DNA of 64,000 bases from Flabesymbios commensalis (Eukaryota > Annelida > Polychaeta > Terebellida > Flabelligeridae). The DNA lies in the NCBI GenBank assembly GCA_964017125.1, contig OZ024915.1:23319546-23383545 (forward strand). Direction: 5' to 3'. Made by a program: the position numbers and the translations under genes. The notes below the pieces were generated by a model that did not search any database, had not been told where the DNA came from, and saw nothing but the letters and a program-made list of their open reading frames with translations. Below, in pieces: positions 22,256 through 32,875 of this stretch; position 1 is the first letter of the stretch; the number at the start of each line of letters is the position of its first letter.

Positions 22256-22886
22256 CACGGAAATAACCCTTGTGTTTATTACACACATTATATAATGTAT
22301 GGCATAAGATTGAATACGAATGCGGCCGATACTTGTGCATATTGAAATTTCGTTTTTTCTTTGTGATTTCGGATTCCCCATGGGGTTATGACCCCTTAAA
22401 TCCATTTAAATTAAGCATGTGTTGATTAACAGACGATTATCGATTCTCGAAACTGCTGATATGAAGTTTCTTGTCCTTTATTACATTACATTTATGGTCA
22501 TAGTAAATCATAGGTTCAATAGACACGTTTGTCTTCTTAAAAACTGAATTGTATATATAAACTAAAACATGCGCTAGTCGGTTCCAGAAATATTAAAATA
22601 AATTTGTAGACTGATTGGGCCAAGATATTAGGATAAAGATTATTTATTAATTTGGGAAAAAATGGTAAAACATAACATTATGACTACTGCCAAGGACCAT
22701 CCTTTTTAAATTACAGCAATGTCGGCCATAAAATTAATATTGCAGCCATCTTGACTCAGAGCTGCAACATATTAATGTTCTCCATATTATAGTCACGCTA
22801 TCATATGGTAATTGAATCCCAGAATGAAAAACTGCCATAGATAGAAATGGCCCCTGTGACAAAATTTATTTTGCAGTCAAGGTTTT

Positions 22887-22963
22887 CAAGAATCCAAAAC
22901 AGTTGTTAGCGATGAATCCTAACGCCGTTAGGATTCATCGCTAACAACTGTTTTGGATTCTTG
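22887..22963. repeat. Perfect 38-bp palindrome, copy 1 only
   Basis: Arms 22887-22924 and 22926-22963 are perfect reverse complements around one base. Copies 2 and 3 keep only the left arm (30151-30188, 38914-38949) followed directly by GTGGTGGA. The right arm is thus an inverted duplication private to copy 1. Confidence 0.85.
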
Positions 22964-23904
22964 GTGGTGGACAAAGGAGCAGACGGATGTGTGTAATGTA
23001 TAACAACAACAGGCTCTCAGCTAAAATTTGACTGAGTCCTAAAAAGATTGATGTTATCTCATCTCTGATGTACTATTTTTAATCATGTGTACCTTCTAAA
23101 GTGTATACTTTTGTAGACCATGTATCCTTTTGTAGTATACTCTTGGGCATATCAAACCAGTGGTCCTAAATTTTAAGTCTGGGGCGATTAGTCACTAGGC
23201 CCATTTTTGAAATGTTACCTCTAATTGTTTAGTTCATAGTAATTTAGCCCAAATTGAGCGGTGAGAACTACAAATTGTCTCGTGGGAGCTGAAGTGTCTG
23301 GCAATTTTATTGAAGGTAATGATCGATGAGTTTTATCATTTGCATTGATGTCAAATATACGTTCAGGACGAGTGGACTCGAATCCCTGTCTGCATAAGAT
23401 AAACAAAGTTCTAAAGGGACAAATTTATCCTGCAACATCTTCTGTTATATTACGGTTGAGTATGTTAAAAATATACGTGTCTATTTTTTTATATAAAATA
23501 TACATTTTGACTTTATCTCCTTGGAGAGCGCCTTTCGTATCTATGCCTATACTGCTCAGTGCTGAGCCGCCTCGTTCTCAGACCAGCTAGAGCAGCTACT
23601 CTGACTTGGTATAGTGCATGCAGAATATCAGGCCTAATACCAGCGTTGGATAAGAAACCAGCTTTTTAGGGTTAGTAGAGTAGAATATATGTTTTATTGA
23701 CATATTAATTATCAAAAGTCATTACTGACATTTAAATAAATACAGGCATAAATAACAACGTTGTGTGAAGTTTTAAATGTGATAACGGCCACTGTGGAGA
23801 AAGTCCAGCAATAATTCTGTTTGGGATGTCCAATTTATTCCGGGTAGAAATGATTTCGTTCATCGAAATCTGGAATTGCTATGCTTAAGTAGTTTCGGAT
23901 TCAT
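22964..23904. other. Block sequence without recognised features
   Basis: AT-rich unique sequence of the triplicated block. Short open frames (for example 23345-23590) have no domain and are disrupted in the other copies. Confidence 0.35.
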
Positions 23905-24235
23905 AAAAAAATAAATAAATGGGGTTTTAGGCCACCCTTGTGCATATAAAGGATCAACTGGGACAAGATAACCTCCTGAGGATGGTGAGATGGCACTGCT
24001 CTCCAGACACAGGATTCGAAATTAGAGTCCTTTCGGTCTGAGGCCGAGGACGCTACCTCTCGGTCACGGAGGCTCCCCACAATATTGAATCTTTACGAGT
24101 GAGCGGAGAAGAAGCATTTTTGTTTCTTTGAAACTCGAAGGCCAGAGACTGACTGGCCGGGGTTCGAGCTCGCGATCTCCGACTTTTCAAGCAGGCAGCT
24201 TTATTCACTGCACGAATTATAGAAACATCGTGACC
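23905..24235 (-). mobile_element. SINE, copy 1 (first)
   Basis: Minus-strand copy of the tRNA-type SINE: 3' end TTTATTTATTTTTTT at the left, body GATCCTTTATATGCACAAGG, then GGGGAGCCTCCGTGACCGAG and a head with GCTCGAACCCCGG on the complement. Equivalent copies are at 31130-31458 and 39885-40212. Confidence 0.75.
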
Positions 24236-24382
24236 ACCAACACCACTGTCTGTGTGTAATAGAAATAAGTGTGCGCCCACTTAAATATAGGAGAACCGTA
24301 TAGGTCATGCTTGGGTGATTGCTCTTGAAATTCGACACATGATATGTACATACATACTTCACTCTATACATAGATAGCCTCA

Positions 24383-24438
24383 CACACCAGCAAACACCAC
24401 CGTTGAGCCAATGTTGTTTTAATGTTGGGCCACCGTCA
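24383..24438. repeat. Half of a family M MITE
   Basis: Begins ACCAGCAAACACCACCGTTG and stops at GGGCCACCGTC, where the CRE-repeat element starts. The undisturbed element is kept in copy 3 at 40367-40462. Confidence 0.65.
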
Positions 24439-24441
24439 TTT

Positions 24442-25413
24442 ATAACCTTGTTTTCACCGTGTGACGTCACTGCGTTTCACATAATTATTTCTAGAGGTTT
24501 GCTCTCAGTATAAAGGGAATGACTCATTCGAATCATTCACTTAAAACTTATGACCCTTACAGCGCGGGGATCGACTTTAGAGTAAGTAAAGCTCCCTGTA
24601 TTTTGAACGTTCACATATCCAGCAAAACTATTTTTTCATAAACTCCAAAACTAAAATTCCCGTTGCTCCAACAGAAAGTAGTCCCAGTTTGACGCTTACA
24701 CGTGGGTTGGCGTCAGAGCTGGACAGCATGGCAAAAGCGGTGTTTTTGTATGCTGGTAAATGAAATGTATCGGGCTTTAGGCCACTTTTGTGCACATATA
24801 GGCTAAACTGGGCCAGGAGAACCTCCTGAGGATGGTGAGATGATTGAGATGACACAGTCCTCCAGACACAGGATTCGAAATTCGAGCCCTGACGGTCTGA
24901 GGCCGAGCACGCTACCTCTCGGTCACGGAGGCTCCCCACAATACTAACTTTCACACGTGGATGGGGAAGAAACATTTTTGTTTCTTTCAAACCGCCGAGA
25001 CCGGGAACCGAACTCCGAACTCTGGCGTGAAAGGCAGCGGTGCTAACCACTACCCTAGGGCCCCCGCACAGTTTGACGCTTACACGTGGGTTGGCGTCAG
25101 AGCTGGACAGCATGGCAAAAGCGGTGTTTTGTATGCTGGTAGCCAGTGAATATATGGCACAAAATTAAACCAACACTGGTTCAACGACACGTGTTCACCT
25201 TTGGAAACTGGCGTTTACAACCCAAGACATTATTCCAATTCTGTGAAACGCAGTGACGTCACTCGGTGAAAACAAGGTTATATAACACCCCCTCCCCCAT
25301 ACTTCATTCTGTGAAACGCAGTGACGTCACTCGGTGAAAACAAGGTTATATAACACCCCCTCCCCCATACTTCATTCTGTGAAACGCAGTGACGTCACTC
25401 GGTGAAAACAAGG
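24442..25413. mobile_element. Inverted element with CRE/TATA 70-bp repeats
   Basis: A left arm (24442-24485) carries the complement of GTGACGTCACTCGGTGAAAA. On the right three direct units of about 68-70 bases (25237-25413) each hold GAAACGCAGTGACGTCACTC, GGTGAAAACAAGGTTATATA and CCCCCTCCCCCATACTTC. TGACGTCA is the full CRE palindrome. In copy 2 the right arm has six units, the outermost ending CATTGAGTTTCACAGAATG; in copy 3 the left arm is the complete one (43566-43770). Confidence 0.65.
24685..25140 (-). mobile_element. SINE with 72-bp flanking duplication
   Basis: A 311-base minus-strand SINE (24758-25068) sits between direct repeats at 24685-24757 and 25069-25140, which start CAGTTTGACGCTTACACGTG and end TTTGTATGCTGGT. 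They differ by one T. The SINE has the dimeric tRNA head (complement of GGTAGTGGTTAGCACC) and the family body. In copy 3 the site is single and empty at 43973-44045. Confidence 0.8.
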
Positions 25414-25605
25414 TGGTCTATCACCCCTTATATAGTATGAATAATTTTGTGACAAAAAAATCAAAGTTCCCACAAGATGGGGCACAAGTGTTTCCTTATA
25501 TGGGGTGATTGGCTATCATGTGACCCTCTGAGAGGGTCACATGATAGCCAATCACCCCATATAAGGACATAATTATTCATACCATATAAGGGGTGATAGA
25601 TCACC
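25412..25605. mobile_element. Palindromic MITE (GGTGATCTATCACCCC ends)
   Basis: Ends GGTGGTCTATCACCCC and GGGGTGATAGATCACC. A perfect central palindrome at about 25490-25566 (CCTTATATGGGGTGATTGGC to its complement, with CTCTGAGAG at the centre). Equivalent: 32889-33082; a fragment is left in copy 3 at 44075-44152. Confidence 0.7.
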
Positions 25606-25915
25606 TTTAAATAAAAATAATTAATCAAACAAGGGCGCATAATTCATTGCGCAATCGATCGTCCGCGCACCGGAAATCTGGGTCATAGCTTCACGAATGG
25701 CAATGATTACAGACTCTGTATGGCACACAGAAGGTGATGTATTTGAATATAAGCTCAGCATGCAATGTTTCTTTACGAATACTGCAGTAAAAAACGGAAC
25801 GTTTATTTGTCATAACATAATCGTCGCAGGATAGCGATGTAAGCACACGATATATTTTACAGTGTGAAATTATATGAATTCCCCTACCCACTCGAGAGTG
25901 TCAGTGGGAATATTA

Positions 25916-25967
25916 CGACACTAGTTTAGCTTACCTGGGCGCGCCCTGGTGAGCTAAACTGGTGTCG
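25916..25967. repeat. Hairpin with GGGCGCGCCC tip
   Basis: CGACACTAGTTTAGCTTACC pairs with GGTGAGCTAAACTGGTGTCG around TGGGCGCGCCC. Repeated unchanged at 33393-33444 and 44394-44445, suggesting constraint or youth. Confidence 0.7.
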
Positions 25968-26292
25968 AATATCAGCACACTGGTACATAACAACGCGAGC
26001 GCCCTTGAGTAAGTCACTTATTAGGCAATATGTATGTGGCCCTTGTGCAAACACAAAACAGTACAATACATTGTCACAAAACACATTTGAAACTCAAACA
26101 AAAAAACAAACAGTCCAAGTTGAGACTTCCGAATTAAAAGTTAGCTTTGAAAACAAAATTTGCAAGGTTACATACAGTTTTAGAATCGTCATTCGACATG
26201 AGCTCTATAAATTTATGCATATTAGTTCTTTATGCATGTGCTCACACTAGTTTAACCCTTTGCCTGCTGATACCGACTATAGTCGTTTTTAA

Positions 26293-26742
26293 CCCTTGTC
26301 CTGCTATGCCCGGATATATACGGGGTTAAGGATGTTTTAGTTCAATAAAAATATCACTTAATTTTGATAAAATAGTTTTTAATATACGCTTTGTTGATCC
26401 AAGAATTTAATTTTAAACATGTCTATTTTTCATAAATAGTAATACTGTAGATCTGGTAATATTCGCGAGGTTTTATTTTTCGCGAATTTCGCGAGGAGGA
26501 AAAATTCGCGAATTCAAGAATCTCGCGAATATTATTATTATAATGGCGCTAATAAAGAAAAATTAAAATTCGCGACTTCTAAACTTCGTGAAAAATCCCA
26601 AAATCAGAAATTCGCGAAAATTTAAACACGCGAAAATTACCAGATCTACAGTATTTTTCGTCATTTGAAGCTGGAAATTGCGTTAGCAATTCCAGCTTCA
26701 AATGACGAAAAATACAATTGAAGCAATTCAGCAGGACAAGGG
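26293..26742. mobile_element. Family B MITE inserted in family D
   Basis: TTAA on both sides (26289-26292, 26743-26746); terminal repeats CCCTTGTCCTGCT and GCAGGACAAGGG. Its hairpin TTTGAAGCTGGAAATTGC / GCAATTCCAGCTTCAAA has a GTTA tip. It holds a third element. Confidence 0.75.
26443..26653. mobile_element. TACTGTAGATCTGG MITE inside family B
   Basis: Ends TACTGTAGATCTGGTAAT and ATTACCAGATCTACAGTA, with many TTCGCGAA-type motifs within. Elements with CTGTA ends and TTCGCG interiors are widespread in marine invertebrates. Equivalents: 33920-34130 and 44930-45130. Confidence 0.75.
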
Positions 26743-26930
26743 TTAATCCTTTTTATATGTTATCAACTAAATGATATTGGGATTAAAATGGGTGTTTAGA
26801 CATCAAGATTTGCATCGTTCCAAATTAAATAAGTAATTTTCAACCACTTGAAGTTGTGGGTCGTGGTAGCGAGAAACAACTTCAAGTGGGTGAAAATTCA
26901 AATAAATGAAATTAGCAGGATAAGGGTTAA

Positions 26931-27540
26931 CCCTTAGAGCGCTCATATCGACTAAAGTAGACATTCTGAGTTTTTATTATCACTTCTCCAACCATGACAA
27001 CCAGTTGTTAAAAGTAAAATATGTCGTCAATCATGAAACACTGATATAGTCTATGGAATAAGTCTTACATATGGACCCCCGTGTGCACTTTGTGAAGAAA
27101 TCATGAAATTTGGCACAGATGACCTCTGAAATACCCTTTTTGATTTCTGATATAGGGCAGTCACTTTTGACCTCGTTTTGACCTCGTAATTTGCATATTT
27201 CCAAGATGGACGCCAACTGATATGTGTAATGAGAGTGAAACAATAAATCTATTTCATTTTGGTCGAATATAGACATATTAATTATTTTCTTTGAAAGGTA
27301 ACTGTAACCATCCAGTAGCTTAGGTCACATTGCCCAAACACAAGGGCTGTCATTACCCCGTTGGTATCTCATGTCATATTTATATTTAAAATGTCTAAAA
27401 TGTAATGCATTATCTGGTTATATTGCCAAAACATATCATAAAATAACACATAACACATAACAATGAGTATAGTTTGTTGTAAAAATTCTTATAAGATTTA
27501 AACACAGCTTTTTGGGATATATAACTCCTTCTTTAAAAAA
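26931..27540. other. Block spacer with transposon subterminal relic
   Basis: After TTAA, a CCCTTAGAGCGCTCATATCG end of another TTAA-type element. At 27035-27245 a stretch with ATCATGAAATTTGGCACAGA and TCCAAGATGGACGCCAAC resembles the inverted repeats of the 12-18 kb transposon. No gene. Confidence 0.5.
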
Positions 27541-28115
27541 GAGAGACGTAGAGGCATTAAAGGGCGGTGGAAAGGCATTGAAGGTTTAAGAAGAGGTGTT
27601 AAAAAGCGACAGAGAGGTGTTAAAGAGCAATTTGGAGGCGCTAAAGGGCGATGACAACGAGTTAAAGGGCGATATAAAGGCATTAGGATCAACTAAAAAT
27701 ATTTACATTGTAACAAAGATGCATTAAAAGGTAATGAAGATGTGCGACAAGGAGGCATTAAACAGGCATCGAAGGTTGAATAAAACGCGTCAAAGGGCGA
27801 TGGAGAGGCGTTAAAGGGCAACTGAAAAGTGTTAAAGGTCTAAGGGGCGGTGTTAAAAGGTGACAAAGAGGAGTTAAGGGGCAATGATCAGGCGCTGAGG
27901 GGTGAAAAAGAGGCTTTGAAGGGAGGCAGAGAGGCGTTAAAGTGCGACTGATAATTTTTGAATTGCGACGATATCTCGAAAGGTAAAGAAAAGGGCTACA
28001 GGGAGACGTTAAAGGGCGAGAGAAAATCGTTAAAGTCCGAAGGGGGTGCGAAAAAAGGTGACAAAGAGGCAATAAAGGGCGATGGAGAGGAGTTAAAGAG
28101 CAGGGGGGAATAGCA
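27541..28115. repeat. GGCGTTAAAGGGCGA minisatellite, copy 1
   Basis: Same degenerate unit as 4900-5930 (for example GATGGAGAGGCGTTAAAGGG). A second stretch lies at 28775-29110. Copy 2 equivalents are 36304-36878 and 37538-37873. Pro/Leu-rich minus-strand frames through it are repeat artefacts. Confidence 0.65.
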
Positions 28116-28770
28116 GTCTGGTTGTGTAGACATTGGACGTCTGTGTAGTCTAGCAATTTTTGTGATTTAGAAACATATTCTCATACTTCTAATATCAACT
28201 TAGAGTGATGATATATGCTCATTCCATCCATCCCAGGAACACACACATGCAACATATAACCAGAATACACCATATTTGATTGGTCAATGTGATGTTGCTG
28301 ATTTCGAATATGGTCATTCCAATATCAAATTTTCACAAAATTGTTTAAAAATGATATTTTTATGATCCACAGAATTTAAGAGTACAAAACTATGTCAATT
28401 CATACATAGTATATCAAAATCAATCAAATAGAAGCATGCAATAGGCCTATACACACACATTAATAGGACGAATAAATTATCACCATGGTATTTAGGAACT
28501 TTTCTATATGTCTTGAGGTTTGAGGAGTATACAAGATTTCATAATTGCAGGAAAAATACCCCGAGCCTCATATTTATCTGAGCCTTGTGTTCTATTTTTT
28601 GGTTCAGAAACGGTTGTGACGAGGATAAATCACCCTCATGTGCTCTAGGTTCCCCATGCCACGTTTATTGCTTAGCGAGGGAGGTAGCCTGGTAAATGGT
28701 CAGTTCTGAGCTACGCTCTGCAGCGTCATAAATGCTAGGTTTGATCTCTGCTCAGACTTAGACAGCTATG
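28116..28770. other. Block spacer, nothing recognised
   Basis: AT-rich sequence between the two minisatellite stretches, with no gene or repeat end I can support. Same in copy 2 (36879-37530). Confidence 0.35.
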
Positions 28771-31700
28771 GGATGAACGGGAACGAACAGGCATTATTTG
28801 GTGATGCAGATGCATTAAAGATCAACAAAAAGGGGTTAAAGGGCGAAGGAATCGCAGTAAATGTCGATGGAGAGGTGGTAATAGCCAATGGGGAGGCAGT
28901 GGAGGGCGACGAAAATGTGATGAAGGGTGGCAGAGAGGAGTCAAAGAGGGACGCTGATACTTTAAATTGCGGCGTATTGAGGCACTAAGGGGTGACGAAG
29001 ATGTGTTAAAACTCGATGGAGAGATGCTGAAGGGCGACGGAAAGGCATTCATGTGCGAACGGTTATTTTAAAAGTTGAAGGGGAGGAATTACAGGGTGAT
29101 AGGCAGGCATAGCAGGGTGACTATGTGAATGGGTTTGTTGTTCCAAGTGTGACATGGTCATATAATATTGACAACTCATGTCATTACAAAAAAATTAAGA
29201 AGTTTTCAAGTGAAAATAAAATATCTTGATTTTCTAGTTGATTTTCCATCCGCGCCAGCTCTTGAGGCAGTCACCTGCCGATAGCGCTTAGCATTTCGGG
29301 TTACGCTGCATTTCGTGTGTCATCCGTATGCAATCAGTATATTATACGTATGCCTTCCATATATCATACGTGAGCCATCCGTATATCATCCGTATGTCAT
29401 ACGTATATCATCCGTATGTCATCGTATGCCATTCGTATACCATCCGTGTGTCATCCGTATATTCATGATCGCTACATGTGGCGATCATCTAATACACGGA
29501 TGACACACGGACACGGGAATAACCCTTGTGTTTATTACACACATTATATGATGTATGGCATAAGATTGAATACGAATGCGGCCGATACTTGTGCATATTG
29601 AAATTTCGTTTTTTCTTTGTGATTTCGGATTCCCCATGGGGTTATGACCCCTTAAATCCATTTAAATTAAGCATGTGTTGATTACCGGACGATAATCGAT
29701 TCTCGAAACTGCCGATATAAAGTTTCTTGTCCTTTATTACATTAAATTTATGGTCATAGTAAATAATAGGTTCAATAGACACGTTTGTCTTCTTAAAAAC
29801 TGAATTGTATATATAAACAGATTCTAAAACATGTGCTAGTCGGTTCCAGGAATAATAAATTAAATTTATAGACTGATTGGGCCAAAATATTAGGAGAAAG
29901 ATTATTTAATAATTTGGGAAAAAATAGTAAAACATAACATTATGACTACTGCCAAGGACCATCCTTTTTAAATTACAGCAATGTCGGCCATAAAATTAAT
30001 ATTGCAGCCATCTTGACTCAGAGCTGCAACATAATAATGTTCTCCATATTATAGTCACGCTATCATATGGTAATTGAATCCCAGAATGAAAAGCTGCCAT
30101 AGATAGAAATGGCCCCTGTGACATAATTTATTTTGCAGTCAAGGTTTTCAAGAATCCATAACAGTTGTTAGCGATGAATCCTAACGGTGGTGGACAAAGG
30201 AGCAGACGGATGTGTGTAATGTATGACAACAACAGGCTCTCAGCTAAAATTTGACTGAGTCCTAAAAAGATTGATGTTATCTCATCGCTGATGTACTGTT
30301 TTAATCATGTGTACCTTCTAAAATGTATACTTTTGTCGACCTTGTATCCTTTTGTAGTATACTCTTGGGCATATCAAACCAGTGGTCCTAAATTTCAAGT
30401 CTGGGGCGATTAGTCACTAGGCCCATTTTTGAAATGTTACCTCTAATTGTTTAGTTCATAGTAATTTAGCCCAAATTGAGCGGTGAGAATTAACAAATTG
30501 TCTCGTGGGAGCTGAAGTGTCTGGCAATTTTATTGAAGGTAATGATCGATGAGTTTTATCATTTGCATTGATGTCAAATATACGTTCAGGACGAGTGGAC
30601 TCGAATCCCTGTCTGTATAAGATAAACAAAGTTCTAAAGGGACAAATTTATCCTGCAACATCTTCTGTTATATTACGGTTGAGTATGTTAAAAAAATACG
30701 TGTCTATTTTTTTATATAAAATATACATTTTGACTTTATCTCCTTGGAGAGCGCCTTTCGTATCTATGCCTATACTGCTCAGTGCTGAGCCGCCTCGTTC
30801 TCAGACCAGCTAGAGCAGCTACTCTGACTTGGTATAGTGCATGCAGAATGTCAGGCCTAATACCAGCGTTGGATAAGAAACCAGCTTTTTAGGGTTAGTA
30901 GAGTAGAATATATGTTTTATTGACATAATAATTATCAAAAGTCATTACTGACATTTAAATAAATACAGGCATAAATAACAACGTTGTGTGAAGTTTTAAA
31001 TGTGATAACGGCCACTGTGGAGAAAGTCCAGCAATAATTCTGTTTGGGATGTCCAATTTATTCCGGGTAGAAATGATTTCGTTCATCGAAATCTGGAATT
31101 GCTATGCTTAAGTAGTTTCGGATTCATAAAAAAATAAATGAATGGGGTTTTAGGCCACCCTTGTGCATATAAAGGATCAACTGAGACAAGATAACCTCCT
31201 GAGGATGGTGAGATGACACTGCTCTCCAGACACAGGATTGGAAATTCGAGTCCTTTCGGTCTGAGGCCGAGCACGCTACCTCTCGGTCACGGAGGCTCCC
31301 CACAATATTGAATCTTTACGAGTGAGCGGAGAAGAAGCATTTTTGTTTCTTTGAAACTCGAAGGCCAGAGACTGACTGGCCGGGGTTCGAGCTCGCGATC
31401 TCCGACTTTTCAAGCAGGCAGCTTTATTCACTGCACGAATTATAGAAACATCGTGACCACCAACACCACTGTCTGTGTGTAATAGAAATAAGTGTGCGCC
31501 CACTTAAATATAGGAGAACCGTATAGGTCATGCTTGGGTGATTGCTCTTGAAATTCGACACATGATATGTACATACATACTTCACTCTATACATAGATAG
31601 CCTCACACACCAGCAAACACCACCGTTGAGCCAATGTTGTTTTAATGTTGGGCCACCGTCATTTATAACCTTGTTTTCACCGTGTGACGTCACTGCGTTT

Positions 31701-31907
31701 CACATAATTATTTCTAGAGGTTTGCTCACAGTATAAAGGGAATGACTCATTCGAATCATTCACTTAAAACTTATGACCCTTACAGCGCGGGGATCGACTT
31801 TAGAGTAAGTAAAGCTCCCTGTATTTTGAACGTTCACATATCCAGCAAAACTATTTTTTCATAAACTCCAAAACTAAAATTCCCGTTGCTCCAACAGAAA
31901 GTAGTCC

Positions 31908-32363
31908 CAGTTTGACGCTTACACGTGGGTTGGCGTCAGAGCTGGACAGCATGGCAAAAGCGGTGTTTTTGTATGCTGGTAAATGAAATGTATCGGGCTT
32001 TAGGCCACTTTTGTGCACATATAGGCTAAACTGGGCCAGGAGAACCTCCTGAGGATGGTGAGATGATTGAGATGACACAGTCCTCCAGACACAGGATTCG
32101 AAATTCGAGCCCTGACGGTCTGAGGCCGAGCACGCTACCTCTCGGTCACGGAGGCTCCCCACAATACTAACTTTCACACGTGGATGGGGAAGAAACATCT
32201 TTGTTTCTTTCAAACCGCCGAGACCGGGAACCGAACTCCGAACTCTGGCGTGAAAGGCAGCGGTGCTAACCACTACCCTAGGGCCCCCGCACAGTTTGAC
32301 GCTTACACGTGGGTTGGCGTCAGAGCTGGACAGCATGGCAAAAGCGGTGTTTTGTATGCTGGT
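31908..32363 (-). mobile_element. SINE with 72-bp duplication, copy 2
   Basis: Same arrangement as copy 1: direct repeats 31908-31980 and 32292-32363 around a SINE at 31981-32291, with only one base change visible in the SINE. The insertion therefore predates the duplication of these two copies. Confidence 0.8.
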
Positions 32364-32460
32364 AGCCAGTGAATATATGGCACAAAATTAAACCAACACT
32401 GGTTCAACGACACGTGTTCACCTTTGGAAACTGGCGTTTACAACCCAAGACATTATTCCA

Positions 32461-32875
32461 ATTCTGTGAAACGCAGTGACGTCACTCGGTGAAAACAAGG
32501 TTATATAACACCCCCTCCCCCATACTTCATTCTGTGAAACGCAGTGACGTCACTCGGTGAAAACAAGGTTATATAACACCCCCTCCCCCATACTTCATTC
32601 TGTGAAACGCAGTGACGTCACTCGGTGAAAACAAGGTTATATAACACCCCCTCCCCCATACTTCATTCTGTGAAACGCAGTGACGTCACTCGGTGAAAAC
32701 AAGGTTATATAACACCCCCTCCCCCATACTTCATTCTGTGAGACGCAGTGACGTCACTCGGTGAAAACAAGACTATATAACACCCCTCCCCCATACTTCA
32801 TTGTATTAGCCAGCTCGGTGAAAACAAAGGAGGTCGAGGTCATTGAGTTTCACAGAATGAGATATAAATCTGGCA
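32461..32875. repeat. Six CRE/TATA units, copy 2
   Basis: Five near-identical 68-70 base units and a diverged sixth. The last three units differ: GAGACGCAGTGACGTC in one, then a unit reading TTGTATTAGCCAGCTCGGTG, then GGAGGTCGAGGTCATTGAG. Copy 1 keeps three. Confidence 0.75.

Larger units (their letters stand above)
26256..26926 (-). mobile_element. Family D MITE split by another MITE
   Basis: Outer element bounded by TTAA at 26252-26255 and 26927-26930. Left part is CCCTTTGCCTGCTGATACCG with ACTATAGTCGT; right part has the CCACTTGAAGTTGTG hairpin and AGCAGGATAAGGG. It is interrupted by a family B element. Equivalents: 33733-34403 and 44734-45405. Confidence 0.75.
21862..29117. repeat. Triplicated block, copy 1
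   Basis: First of three head-to-tail copies that each begin TGACTATGTGAATGGGTTTG. Copy 1 is about 7.26 kb. Compared with copy 2 it has an extra 39-base inverted duplication (22925-22963), fewer 70-base CRE repeats, and lacks a 1.3-kb segment near 27244. Its left edge falls inside the inverted-repeat element ending at 21904. No host gene is seen in it. Confidence 0.85.

Noticed and set aside
24628-25113. 161-codon minus-strand frame, repeated at 31851-32336
   Set aside because: It reads through a SINE and its flanking duplication; the repeated MLSSSDANPRVSVKL ends are the duplicated target site.
27758-28156. 132-codon Pro/Leu-rich frame (and 36521-36919)
   Set aside because: Lies wholly in the degenerate minisatellite; related frames at other blocks are broken and there is no homology to a known protein.
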